Positions 13,919 to 22,522 of a stretch of 32,900 bases of DNA are shown in pieces. The stretch's first letter is position 1, and each line of letters begins with the position of its first letter. A model generated the notes under the pieces. The model was not told where the DNA came from, did no database searches, and was given only the letters and a program-made list of their open reading frames with translations. Location: assembly GCA_019753235.1 (NCBI GenBank), contig JAIELF010000085.1:1-32900 (forward strand), in the 5' to 3' direction. The translations under genes were made by a program, and so were the position numbers. This stretch comes from a bacterium. GTDB taxonomy: Bacteria; Planctomycetota; Planctomycetia; Kolteriales; Kolteriaceae.

Positions 13919-14508
13919 GCTTGGCCCTTTGACGCTGTCTCCTCGTCACTCTCTTTCCATTGTAGACAAGAGTTTCTCTCGGCCGAAAGGAGAAACTTGC
14001 CGGCCCGATTACCTATGACCCCCGAGGTTTCCCTAACCCTTCCGATTGGGAGTGTTTGATCAATTTGGAGGTCGGCTTTCTTCGTATCAGCCCGCGTCGC
14101 TGCCCCTGTTTCTGGCCGCATCGAGACTGACCGATCCAGACGTCTCTAGCTGAGTCCGGACCACCGCAAGGTCATGGAGAAGCTTTGTGCGATCTCTTCT
14201 TTCGACGCATCTTCATCACCACCGATCTTCCACGACTTCCACCGAACCAGAGGATCCCTTCACCGAAGCATTAAGTGCCAGGACGCACCCACAGGCTGTC
14301 AGGCCGTCGCGTTCGATTTCCGTCGCGCACATGGAGGCCCGTTCCAGCCGTCTTGGAATCGACGGGGTCGTGGTCAGGTGAACCTTACAAATCTATTTCA
14401 CAAGATCATTGAATCAGGGAGTCGAAACGGGTAGCGATGATACTGGCTGTGTAAAACGTTCCCTGACGCCTTGTCGAACTTCTGAATTCACCATCGAGGA
14501 AACGCAAC
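13919..14508. other. Intergenic region between divergent genes
   Basis: 590 bases separate the minus-strand DUF1501 gene from the plus-strand SgcJ-like gene. I see no ORF with convincing start context, no RNA gene and no strong hairpin. The right-hand 100 bases become less GC-rich (14390-14460) and must hold the promoter of the gene at 14509, but no hexamer pair is convincing. Unusually long for this otherwise compact window. Confidence 0.5.
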
Positions 14509-15495
14509 ATGCTTCCCGTGACCGTCGTTGTACCTGCTGCGGTGGCGATGATTCGAAGATTTTTTCCGAACCAAGTCCGCGATTGGACAACAAAAGTAGG
14601 CCTCGCGGCCGCCATGGTGGTTTCGGCCGCCCGCGGGCAAGAGGCCAACGTCGAACAAGCGATCGGCAAGCAAATTGAAAGCATCAAGACATCTTTCGAT
14701 AAGGGGGACGCCGGCGCCTTGGCCAATCTATTCATGGCCGAGGGAGAAATGATCAACGAAGAAGGGACCGTTTATCGTGGCCGCGAAGAACTAAAAGGCC
14801 TTTTCCAGGAGTTCTTCACGAAGTTCCCTGGCGCCACGCTCGCGATCGCTGCCGAGTCGGTCCGATCGATTGGTCCGAGTCTTGTGGTCGAAGAAGGTTC
14901 TCGCAAGGTGACGACGGTCGATGGCCAGTCCCGTGCAGAGCTTCGCTATATCGCGGTCTGGTCCTTGATCGACAAGAAGTGGTTGATCGCGTCCATTCGA
15001 GAGGTGGCCGACGATGCGCCGCTGACTCATCACGCTTTGCTGGAATCTCTTTCCTGGTTGATCGGCGAATGGGTTAACGAGGGAGACGATGCGGCCGTCA
15101 AGATTACCTACCAATGGTCCGAGGACGGTAACTTCATATTGGCCGACTACGATGTAGTGACGGCAGGCAAACGATCGACAAAAAGCACCCAGCGAATCGG
15201 CTGGGATCCGACCCAGCGACGTTTTCGATCTTGGCTATTCGATGCCGACGGCGGCTTCTCCGAGGGACTTTGGACACCGACCGAAACCGGTTGGTTGATC
15301 AGTTCGTCGGCCGTCCTGCCGACGGGCGAGACCGGGTCGGCCATGCTGCAAATCTTGCCCGCCGACGCCAATCGATTCACGATCAAGGGAACAAACCGCT
15401 TGATAGCGGGCGTGCTCGATAGCGACTTCGAAGTGATCGTCACCAAGCGTCCCTCCGCCGGCATCAATAAGGAGGATACCCGTGAGAGCAAGTAA
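14509..15495 (+). CDS. Exported SgcJ/EcaC-type (SnoaL-like, DUF4440) protein
   Basis: 328 residues, ATG with SD GAGGAAA eight bases upstream. An N-terminal hydrophobic stretch (KVGLAAAMVVSAARGQEA, about 30-46) ends in a likely signal-peptidase site. Residues 48-165 are a SnoaL-like alpha+beta cone domain (IGKQIESIKTSFDKGDAGAL, FMAEGEMINEEGTVYRGREE). Residues 175-320 are a second beta-rich domain (WLIGEWVNEGDD, YQWSEDGNFILADYDV, IGWDPTQRRFRSWLFDADGGF) resembling DUF1579-like lipocalin folds. Family members bind small hydrophobic ligands or catalyse cyclase/isomerase reactions, but no activity can be assigned. Its last 14 bases overlap the next gene, whose SD lies inside it, so the pair is co-translated. 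Confidence 0.75.
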   Translation: MLPVTVVVPAAVAMIRRFFPNQVRDWTTKVGLAAAMVVSAARGQEANVEQAIGKQIESIKTSFDKGDAGALANLFMAEGEMINEEGTVYRGREELKGLFQEFFTKFPGATLAIAAESVRSIGPSLVVEEGSRKVTTVDGQSRAELRYIAVWSLIDKKWLIASIREVADDAPLTHHALLESLSWLIGEWVNEGDDAAVKITYQWSEDGNFILADYDVVTAGKRSTKSTQRIGWDPTQRRFRSWLFDADGGFSEGLWTPTETGWLISSSAVLPTGETGSAMLQILPADANRFTIKGTNRLIAGVLDSDFEVIVTKRPSAGINKEDTRESK

Positions 15496-17617
15496 TCGAC
15501 TCGGGCACCTCGTGGCATTCGTTTCTATTCTGGCTTGGATCGTCCCTGTAGAAGCTCGTCCTTCCATGGGACGCGTCGGCGGAGGAGGAGGTGGCCGACC
15601 TTCCATGGGCGGGGGAGGCGGTGGCGCTCGGCCCTCATTCGGCGGGGGTGGTGGTGGCGCTCGTCCATCCATGGGTGGAGGTGGTGGTTCGAGACCCTCC
15701 GCGGGAGGAGGCTCGCGGCCTTCCATGAGCCGACCAACATCGGGCAGCCGACCCAACATCGGGCAGGGCTCTGGATCGCGTCCCAGCCTCGGATCAGGAT
15801 CTGGGAATCGTCCCAACGCCGGCAACCGACCTGATTTGGGCAACCGACCAGGGCTCGGCAACATCAATCCTGGCGCCGGGGGCGGAAATCGTCCCGTCTC
15901 ACTTCCAGGAAACAAGTCGCCGGGCGCCAATCGTCCCAATATTCGTCCTCCGTCGAGCCTTCCTCCCACGAATCGACCCGTCACACTACCAGGAAACGTC
16001 GGCGGCAATCGTCCCGTCGATCGCCCAACGACTCTTCCGGGCAGACCTGGGGTTGGTGGCGGTGATCGGCCCGGCATCGGAGGCAATCGTCCCGTCGAAC
16101 GGCCTACGACTCTTCCGGGCAGACCCGGGGTTGGTGGCGGTGATCGTCCCGGCATCGGCGGCGATCGTCCCGTCGAACGGCCAACAACGCTTCCGGGCAG
16201 ACCCGGAATTGGTGGTGATCGACCCGGCATCAATAGGCCCGAACGGCCGATTGTCGGTGGCGGAAATCGGCCTGGTATCGGCGACCGGCCTGGAATCGGG
16301 AATCGGCCAGATCGACCGATTATCGGCGGCGGAAATCGGCCCGGCATCGGCAATGGAAACATCAACCGCCCCAACATCGGTGGCGGCAATAACAATGTAA
16401 ACGTCAACCGGCCGATCATCGGTGGCGGCAACAACGTGAATGTCAATCGACCCGTTGTTGGAGTCGGCGTTGGCAACATCAACAACCGGCCTGGATGGGG
16501 AATCGATCCCGGATTCAGTCGTCCTCACTGGGGGAACTATTGGCAAAGCAATTGTGTTCGCCCCAACTACAACAACTGGTATCACGGCTGCTGGCACGGC
16601 CACTGGTCGAACTACTGGTACGTCCCGTTAGCCGCTGGCGCGACGGCGTGGTCGCTTGGCGCGTTGACATCGTCATGGGGATACGGCCCAACCTACGTCA
16701 ATCCCTACTACTCTGTTCCCGCCACGGGTGTTGTTGCGTCGTACGACTACAGCCAACCGATGGTCGTCAATAATTACGCATCGGCGGATTCAGGCGCAGA
16801 CCCCAATGCGGCACCTCAAGCAAATGAACTATCGCCAGAGTTGCAACAATCGCTGACCATGTTTGATGAAGCGCGGGCGGCCTTTAAGAACGGAGAGTAC
16901 TCCAAAGCGCTCGCCAAAGTGACTGTCGCTCTTCAGAACAATAGCCAAGATCCGATCCTCCACGAGTTTCGCGCGCTCACCTTGTTCGCCACAGGAGACT
17001 TCAAAGAGGCGGCAGCCGTGCTCAACTCGTTGCTCGCTAGTGCTCCGGGAATGGACTGGACCACCATGAGCGGGCTCTACGGCAACGTCGACGATTACAC
17101 CAAGCAGCTCCAACGATTGGAGGATTTCTGCAAGAGCAATCCGGACGATGCCTCCGCGCGATTCGTTCTCGCTTATCACTATCTCGTGCTGGGACACACC
17201 GACGAAGCGATCAAGCTCTTGAAGCGAGTCGTTGAACTTCAACCCAACGACTCAACCGCGAAACGAATGCTCGCGGGGCTTTCTCCCCCCAAGGAAGAAG
17301 CCGCCCCGGCGCCGGCTGCGGACGCTCCGCCAGAAACCGATCTCGTCGGATCTTGGAAAGCCAAAGCAGGCGAATCGGTGGTTGAGTTATCGATCACCGA
17401 GGAATCGAAATTTACATGGAAGGCAACGATGCCTAACCAACCGGTCAAGGAACTAGAAGGAACCTTAAGTGCCTCGGCCGATACGCTTTCGCTTGATACC
17501 GAGAAGGCCGGCAGCATGGTCGGAAGCGTGAAGTCGGGAGGTGCCGACAAGTTCACCTTCCTCATGCAGGGAATGCTTCCCACCGATCCAGGATTGGTGT
17601 TCGAACGCGTTCTCTGA
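15482..17617 (+). CDS. Secreted Gly/Pro/Arg-rich repeat protein with TPR domain
   Basis: 711 residues. GTG start preceded by a perfect AAGGAGG, inside the end of the upstream gene. Signal peptide 1-25 (ends VPVEA). Residues 26-80 are RPSM-GGGGGG-type repeats; about 80-345 are NRP-rich repeats, including three copies of a 26-residue unit (NRPVERPTTLPGRPGVGGG-type, 176-252). About 345-380 is Trp/Tyr/His-rich (NNWYHGCWHGHWSNYWY), then a hydrophobic segment near 381-402. Residues 448-600 form TPR-like helices (FDEARAAFKNGEYSKALAKV, YLVLGHTDEAIKLLKRVVEL). A lipocalin-like C-terminal domain (619-711, LVGSWKAKAGE) closes it. Likely surface or periplasmic; the basic low-complexity part may bind envelope polymers. 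The mixed architecture is seen in planctomycetes but its function is unknown. Confidence 0.8.
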   Translation: MRASNRLGHLVAFVSILAWIVPVEARPSMGRVGGGGGGRPSMGGGGGGARPSFGGGGGGARPSMGGGGGSRPSAGGGSRPSMSRPTSGSRPNIGQGSGSRPSLGSGSGNRPNAGNRPDLGNRPGLGNINPGAGGGNRPVSLPGNKSPGANRPNIRPPSSLPPTNRPVTLPGNVGGNRPVDRPTTLPGRPGVGGGDRPGIGGNRPVERPTTLPGRPGVGGGDRPGIGGDRPVERPTTLPGRPGIGGDRPGINRPERPIVGGGNRPGIGDRPGIGNRPDRPIIGGGNRPGIGNGNINRPNIGGGNNNVNVNRPIIGGGNNVNVNRPVVGVGVGNINNRPGWGIDPGFSRPHWGNYWQSNCVRPNYNNWYHGCWHGHWSNYWYVPLAAGATAWSLGALTSSWGYGPTYVNPYYSVPATGVVASYDYSQPMVVNNYASADSGADPNAAPQANELSPELQQSLTMFDEARAAFKNGEYSKALAKVTVALQNNSQDPILHEFRALTLFATGDFKEAAAVLNSLLASAPGMDWTTMSGLYGNVDDYTKQLQRLEDFCKSNPDDASARFVLAYHYLVLGHTDEAIKLLKRVVELQPNDSTAKRMLAGLSPPKEEAAPAPAADAPPETDLVGSWKAKAGESVVELSITEESKFTWKATMPNQPVKELEGTLSASADTLSLDTEKAGSMVGSVKSGGADKFTFLMQGMLPTDPGLVFERVL
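16007..16237 (+). repeat. Three in-frame 78-bp tandem repeats within the TPR protein gene
   Basis: Units start at 16007, 16085 and 16163. The first two are 78 bp apart and nearly identical; the third lacks one glycine codon. They encode 26-residue units and grade into shorter NRP/GIGG repeats on both sides. They are coding repeats, probably length-variable by slippage. Confidence 0.85.
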
Positions 17618-18018
17618 ATCGCTGTTCTCTTACCACGCACAGACTTCGTGGAAGATACCCCTAAATCCTCCGCAGAGCGCCTTGGCATCGACCAAGGCGT
17701 TCGGCGTGGGTCGCGCTCCGTCATTCCACTTTCCTCGCCAAACACGTCCCTTTGACGACGCCCCCCGAGGAAGGTGAAAGATTGCAGGATTGTCATCATA
17801 GCCACTGCTGATGTAAAAGTAGCCAAAACGTCCAATTTACTGATGTGATTTCAGCCTCCCTGTAATGAAGCTGTGAAATAAGACAGCGACGTCTAAATAC
17901 GCTCCACGATGGATTGATCGTGAACCTTTTAGCCGATACTTAACCTCAAGTAGATTCTGGAAAGCCCCTCCGGATACTCCTCTCGATGCTCTCCCGTAGT
18001 CAGAGTGGGGATATCCTG
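17618..18018 (+). other. Intergenic region with two large hairpins
   Basis: 400 bases without a convincing ORF. Hairpin 1: AGCGCCTTGG (17676-17685) / CCAAGGCGTT (17692-17701), one G-U pair, loop catcga, 58 bases after the stop codon. Hairpin 2: ACTTTCCTCG (17728-17737) / CGAGGAAGGT (17766-17775), with a nested CGTC-ccttt-GACG stem. Neither has a T-run. They may form a Rho-independent-like or transcript-stabilising 3' end. From 17776 to 18018 the sequence is more AT-rich and must hold the promoter for the response regulator; I see no clear hexamer pair. Confidence 0.5.
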
Positions 18019-18660
18019 ATGCCACTTGTATTCGTCGTTGATGACATGAGTGCCGTTGCTGCCGTAACGGCGGAACGTCTCGCCGCGACGGGCGAGTTTA
18101 TTTGCAGATGGTTTACCGATCCCCTTCATCTCCTTCTTGAACTTCGCCCCGGAATGCTGGATTGCTTGGTGGCTGACCTCGCCATGCCGACGATGAACGG
18201 TGCCGAGCTACAAGATCGGGTAATCGAGATCGATCCTTGTGTGTCGGTCGTCTTTGTCACCGGCAGAGCCGACATCACCACGACCGTTCGCGTGATGGAA
18301 CGTGGCGCCATCACGCTCCTCGAAAAACCATGTGGCGGGGATCGCATTGTGCACGCTGTCCGCGAGGGAGTTCAGCGAACCCAAGCTCGCCGAGCCTTGG
18401 TTAAACAGCGTCACGATGCCGAGTCAGCATTGCGCGAGCTTACGAGCGACGAACAAGCCGTCCTCGAATGCATGGTCCGCGGGTGGCCGAACAAGACGAT
18501 CGCCCGCGAACTTTCGTTAAGCGCCAGAACTGTCGATCGCCGGCGGCATGACGTTCTTCAAAAATGCGGTGTTAGCAGTGTCGCCGAGCTGGCCGTGCTG
18601 GTGGCTTGCGTCGAAAGACAAGTCCATGATGGATCGATTCTGAAGTCGGTCAAACCATGA
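18019..18660 (+). CDS. FixJ/NarL-like response regulator (receiver plus LuxR-type HTH)
   Basis: 213 residues from ATG 18019 (MPLVFVVDDM); an in-frame ATG at 17986 would add 11 atypical residues. Receiver domain 1-115: acidic pocket Asp8-Asp9, phosphoacceptor Asp53 (CLVADLAMPTMNG), Thr81 (VFVTGRAD) and Lys103 (LEKP) are all present, in the FixJ-type order. The LuxR-type helix-turn-helix at 141-196 (LTSDEQAVLECMVRGWPNKTI, then LSARTVDRRRHDVLQK) is intact. It should be a phosphorylation-controlled transcriptional activator. No histidine kinase is adjacent, so its partner and regulon are unknown; the glycosidase-like gene downstream is a possible but unproven target. Confidence 0.9.
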   Translation: MPLVFVVDDMSAVAAVTAERLAATGEFICRWFTDPLHLLLELRPGMLDCLVADLAMPTMNGAELQDRVIEIDPCVSVVFVTGRADITTTVRVMERGAITLLEKPCGGDRIVHAVREGVQRTQARRALVKQRHDAESALRELTSDEQAVLECMVRGWPNKTIARELSLSARTVDRRRHDVLQKCGVSSVAELAVLVACVERQVHDGSILKSVKP

Positions 18661-18924
18661 TTTCTAAGTCGTCCATTCTGTCGTTTCACTCGCCGTTTCA
18701 GGTGCCTAGGTAAACGCGATTCGCGCGACGAGCGACTTGCGGCGCCCAAGGTGTCGACGTAGGAAGCCCTAGGGCGGAACGCTCGGGTTGTTTGTCCCCG
18801 CTTGCTTTCGTCCATCAACGTTCATTAGCAAATCTTGAGCAATCCCTGTTTGATGCGTCGGCCGCGAACGTTCGCTTGGTATGCCCGGGGACATCGCGAA
18901 TCTCTTTGAAGAAATGGGCTCGGC

Positions 18925-21078
18925 ATGAACAATCGGAAAACAACCTTCAGAAGAAGAAGTGGTCTTTCACCTGCTTGGATCGTTCTCCTGCTGGTTCCCT
19001 TTTCACGAGCACTAGCGGACGAGAACAGCGTCTTTCAGATGCCAATGCATCCAGAGGAAGGTCAACGTCTGAGTGAACTCCTCGAACATCACTACCACGA
19101 TCCTGGGGTAAAGGGCGCCGCCACTCTTTGGGACATGTGGTTAGCCCGCGCGTCGCTTTGGTATGCCGGTCAGCAGCCCGCCGAAGGGGAGGCGATGCGA
19201 GCCTACTGGCGCCAGCGTCTTCTCACTCGGCCCATCGATGCCGAGGGCTACGTCGGCACCTGTCAGCATTTGGGATCGGCCCACAGTGACGGCTGGCCTT
19301 TTCCGCTTTGGACACAAGCCGAGGGGATCGGCTGGCATTTCACGCTGGCGCATAATCCGTTTCTAGCAGGAATGAAGACGCCAATATCGACGTCGGTCGA
19401 TGGTTGGAAGCTCGAGGGTTGTTCCGTCGCGTCGATCGATGAGGCCCAGGGACTTGTTCTTTCACTCGATCAACCCAACGCCACTCTGACGACACCGCCG
19501 TTCGATATCGACTCGACCGTCAGTCCGTTTGTCTGCCTCGATGTGTTTGCCGAGGGTTTTGCGGAAAGTGATTCGCCCCGATTCGTGTGGGAGACCGGTG
19601 AGGGAGCGCGCGATGAGATGGCGATTGCGCTTCCGAAGCCGAGCGATGGGCCCAAACTCGTCATGATTCCGATTTATCGGCATCCTCAGTTCAAGGGCCG
19701 ACATAAACAGTGGCAGATTCGTTGGAACAATTCTCGTCCCGCGAAGGTCGTTATCCGAGCTCTGCATAGCGCGATCGATTCTCGCCACAATGTCAACAAC
19801 GCATCCTTCATCTTAGGTTCACTCGACTACGCGCGATGGACCGGCGACATTAGCTTTTTACGCGATGTTCTTCCCAAGCTTTGGCATGCACTCGATTACG
19901 CCATCGAAGAATTTCATGTTCGCGAAGAGGGGGTTGTTCGAACCGACTGGGTCGGCCACGACGGCCGAACCGGGCTCGATCGAACGACGCATCCGAAGAA
20001 ACTGATCCGAGGCCGAGGCGTGGGAAGCAACTACTGGGATCTTCTTCCGTTCGGCTCGCGTGACTTGATGGGAACGCTGTACCTGCTAGCGGCCATTGAT
20101 CAAACCGCATTGTTGCATCGCCAAATGGAGAGGCATCCTGAATGGAACCTGCCTCATCCCCCCGAGCGTCTCTCGGCCGAGCAACTCGAGTCTCTCGCGG
20201 ACCATGTCCGTCGCGCGTCGCGAGCTCTTTTCTGGAACGATACGACTGGTCGATTCGCGGCATGCGTCGATGTCGACCACTTCCTTCACGATTTCGGCTA
20301 CGTCTATCTCAATGCCGAGACAATCTACTACGGTTTGGCGAGCCCTTCGCAGGCGCGAAGCATTTACGATTGGATCGATGGCCGACGCCTCGTCGCGGGG
20401 GATACATCTCAAGGCCAAGACATCTATCACTTCCGCTTCGCACCCCGAGCGACGACGAAGAGGAACATCGATTGGTACATGTTTGCTTGGGCCGACCCGG
20501 AGTCGATTCCCTGGGGAGGACAGGTTCAGGATGGTGGCGCGGTCTTTGCGTGGTCGTACCACGATCTTCTCAGTAGACTCTCCGTTCTCGGCGCGGACAA
20601 CGCTTGGCAGCGATGGCAAGAGATCATTCACTGGTACGGCGACGTTCAAAAAGAGGGGGGGTATCGAGCATACTATGCCAAGCCCGATCGCGGCACGCTG
20701 CAAGGGTGTGGGACCGCGGGCGGGTTGGGGCTCGATTGTGAGTTCTCTGAAAACCTGCTCGTCCCATTGGCCATGATCGAGGGGTTCGCGGGATTGAACC
20801 CGACGGCGGAAGGACTCTCCTTTTCACCTCGATTGCCGAGCGGTCTTCCTTCCCTGACGATCCGTCGCGTTGCGATTCACGGACACATCCTCGATATCGA
20901 GATTCAGAATAATCAGGTTGAGTTCCGGGCGGTCGTCACGGGGAGTCGCCCCTTGACGCTTCTTCCGAATGATCCTCGTGGGAAAATCGATTCCCAGATG
21001 ATTCCTCCTGGGGGTTTTGTTTGGGATCCCGCGTCGCGTCCGATACTCGTTTGGCAAAATTCCTCCCCTGGAAATTGA
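18925..21078 (+). CDS. Secreted six-hairpin (alpha/alpha)6 glycosidase-like protein
   Basis: 717 residues. Signal peptide with hydrophobic core about 15-28 (AWIVLLLVPFSRALA). An N-terminal beta-rich part (about 130-290) precedes an (alpha/alpha)6-barrel-like region (about 295-640): YARWTGDISFLRDVLPKLW, GSNYWDLLPFGSRDLMGTLY, AETIYYGLASPSQARSIYDW, WGGQVQDGGAVFAWSYHDLL, GLDCEFSENLLVPLAMIEG. The C-terminus (645-700, GLSFSPRLPSGLPSLTIRRV) resembles the small beta domain that follows GH65/GH94/GH78-type barrels. Probably hydrolyses or binds a polysaccharide outside the cytoplasm; exact GH family and catalytic acids cannot be fixed by eye. A 15-codon ORF just upstream overlaps its ATG by ATGA. The promoter is not obvious. 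Confidence 0.65.
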   Translation: MNNRKTTFRRRSGLSPAWIVLLLVPFSRALADENSVFQMPMHPEEGQRLSELLEHHYHDPGVKGAATLWDMWLARASLWYAGQQPAEGEAMRAYWRQRLLTRPIDAEGYVGTCQHLGSAHSDGWPFPLWTQAEGIGWHFTLAHNPFLAGMKTPISTSVDGWKLEGCSVASIDEAQGLVLSLDQPNATLTTPPFDIDSTVSPFVCLDVFAEGFAESDSPRFVWETGEGARDEMAIALPKPSDGPKLVMIPIYRHPQFKGRHKQWQIRWNNSRPAKVVIRALHSAIDSRHNVNNASFILGSLDYARWTGDISFLRDVLPKLWHALDYAIEEFHVREEGVVRTDWVGHDGRTGLDRTTHPKKLIRGRGVGSNYWDLLPFGSRDLMGTLYLLAAIDQTALLHRQMERHPEWNLPHPPERLSAEQLESLADHVRRASRALFWNDTTGRFAACVDVDHFLHDFGYVYLNAETIYYGLASPSQARSIYDWIDGRRLVAGDTSQGQDIYHFRFAPRATTKRNIDWYMFAWADPESIPWGGQVQDGGAVFAWSYHDLLSRLSVLGADNAWQRWQEIIHWYGDVQKEGGYRAYYAKPDRGTLQGCGTAGGLGLDCEFSENLLVPLAMIEGFAGLNPTAEGLSFSPRLPSGLPSLTIRRVAIHGHILDIEIQNNQVEFRAVVTGSRPLTLLPNDPRGKIDSQMIPPGGFVWDPASRPILVWQNSSPGN

Positions 21079-21220
21079 GGTCGCACGAGGAGTCGATAGA
21101 GCCGTTTCGTAAACTTTCCTCTACGGATTCACCTTCTTCGCACGAGAAGGCCATGCACCGAAGAGCAATCATCCGATCCATGAGACAGGGTCGGCGTCCA
21201 CCAACGGAACCGCACCGCAC

Positions 21221-22480
21221 ATGCAACAAATCGGACCAATGATCCTTCGAACCACAACTTCGAGACGACACGGTCTTGTCCCAACTTCATTGGGAATCGA
21301 GGCGATCGTCGCCGTTGCCTTGACGGTGAATCTGCTCGGCTGCGCCCCGTCGACGGCTCCTAGCCCCGCTGCGGTGACGGCTGCCTCCGCGAGCCCAAAG
21401 CCTGCGGTGCCAAGTGAACCTGTCGAGCGAAAAGCCTTGGCCCCCGATATTCTTCGTCAGCGTTTGGAATTGGCGATCGAACACGTTCGGTCTCGACAGC
21501 TTCAGACCACGAACTCTTTCTGGACGGTGTTTCACGGCATCTTGGGGCTCGGTCCGAATGTTGAAATCGTCGATACCAACACGCAGGCGAAAACCCGCGC
21601 CCTCACCTATATTTTCAGCGGCGATAAACGCTTCGGCGAAATTCGCGGCGCCCGCTTTGTTCCGACGGCCGACGGCCTGGACGTCACCATTGGCCCCACG
21701 CATGTCGGCCAAGGGCACCAAGACCAATTCATTGCAGAGATCGCCCAGTGGGGTGTGCCGAAAGAAACACCCGTGGTCGTCTTTGGCAAACAATACTCGA
21801 TGATGGACTTCGTCAAGGAAGCGATGGCGCATTCTCGTATCGGACAAGAATTGAGTTGGTCCACCGTTGTCATCGCCAGTTATGTCGGGACCGATGCTGA
21901 ATGGACCAATCGGTTCGGCGAGAAGCTCACGTTCGATCAACTCCTTGAAAGCGAATGGAAGGCTTCCATTGAACAAGCCGCCTGCGGTGGGACGCATCGC
22001 CTTTTTGGAATGACTTGGTGCTATTTCACACACAAGAGAAATGGTGGCGACGTCGAGAAAGGTATCTGGAAGAACGTCAAAGAGAAGCTAGACGCTCATG
22101 TCGAACTGGCCCGCAAACATCAGAACCCTGATGGATCATTCTCCTCGAACTATTTTCGGCCTGGTTCGAGCACATCCCTGTCCGACCGACTCGCGAGTTC
22201 TGGCCATATCTTTGAATGGCTCGCCAGCCATCTGCCCGATGACGTCGTTCGCGAACCTTGGATGCAAGATGCCTGTATGTCGGTATCGCTGATGATTCTG
22301 GATGCAAAGAATCTTCCCATGGAATCGGGCGCCCTGTATCACGCGACCCACGGACTCATCACATACCATCAACGTCTCTTCAAGTCTCCCCAGAGCGAAC
22401 CCGACCCCGCCACCCATGAGACCGCGTCCCCCGCTCCCGCCGTGACGGTACCGGAATCGGAGATCAAGGAATCACCCTAA
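21221..22480 (+). CDS. Lipoprotein of unknown function, planctomycete type
   Basis: 419 residues from ATG 21221; ATG 21239 (413 aa) is equally possible since an upstream short ORF overlaps it by ATGA. Lipobox LLGC with Cys41 after a hydrophobic run (IVAVALTVNLLG) predicts a lipid-anchored periplasmic protein. After an Ala/Pro/Ser linker, residues 75-390 are mainly helical, with CGGTHRLFGMTWCYFTHKRNGG and KHQNPDGSFSSNYF; the QNPDGSF-like turn recalls alpha/alpha-toroid (prenyltransferase or squalene-cyclase-like) repeats, but only weakly. A Pro/Ala/Thr-rich tail ends the protein. It lies 42 bases upstream of the lactonase gene and is probably co-transcribed with it. Function not recognised. 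Confidence 0.65.
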   Translation: MQQIGPMILRTTTSRRHGLVPTSLGIEAIVAVALTVNLLGCAPSTAPSPAAVTAASASPKPAVPSEPVERKALAPDILRQRLELAIEHVRSRQLQTTNSFWTVFHGILGLGPNVEIVDTNTQAKTRALTYIFSGDKRFGEIRGARFVPTADGLDVTIGPTHVGQGHQDQFIAEIAQWGVPKETPVVVFGKQYSMMDFVKEAMAHSRIGQELSWSTVVIASYVGTDAEWTNRFGEKLTFDQLLESEWKASIEQAACGGTHRLFGMTWCYFTHKRNGGDVEKGIWKNVKEKLDAHVELARKHQNPDGSFSSNYFRPGSSTSLSDRLASSGHIFEWLASHLPDDVVREPWMQDACMSVSLMILDAKNLPMESGALYHATHGLITYHQRLFKSPQSEPDPATHETASPAPAVTVPESEIKESP

Positions 22481-22522
22481 TGACAGCCCGATCGCTCGCG
22501 AACACCGCTGGGAGATGACACC

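Noticed and set aside
16007..16237. CRISPR-like or intergenic tandem repeat
   Set aside because: The units are contiguous, in frame, and fully inside an open reading frame; there are no spacers.
15235..16603. Long minus-strand ORFs (416 and 205 codons) with Pro/Gly/Arg or Ser/Ala/Asp-rich repeats
   Set aside because: They are mirror images of the Gly/Pro/Arg repeat gene on the plus strand; GC-rich repeated codons keep antisense frames open. They have no independent start signals.
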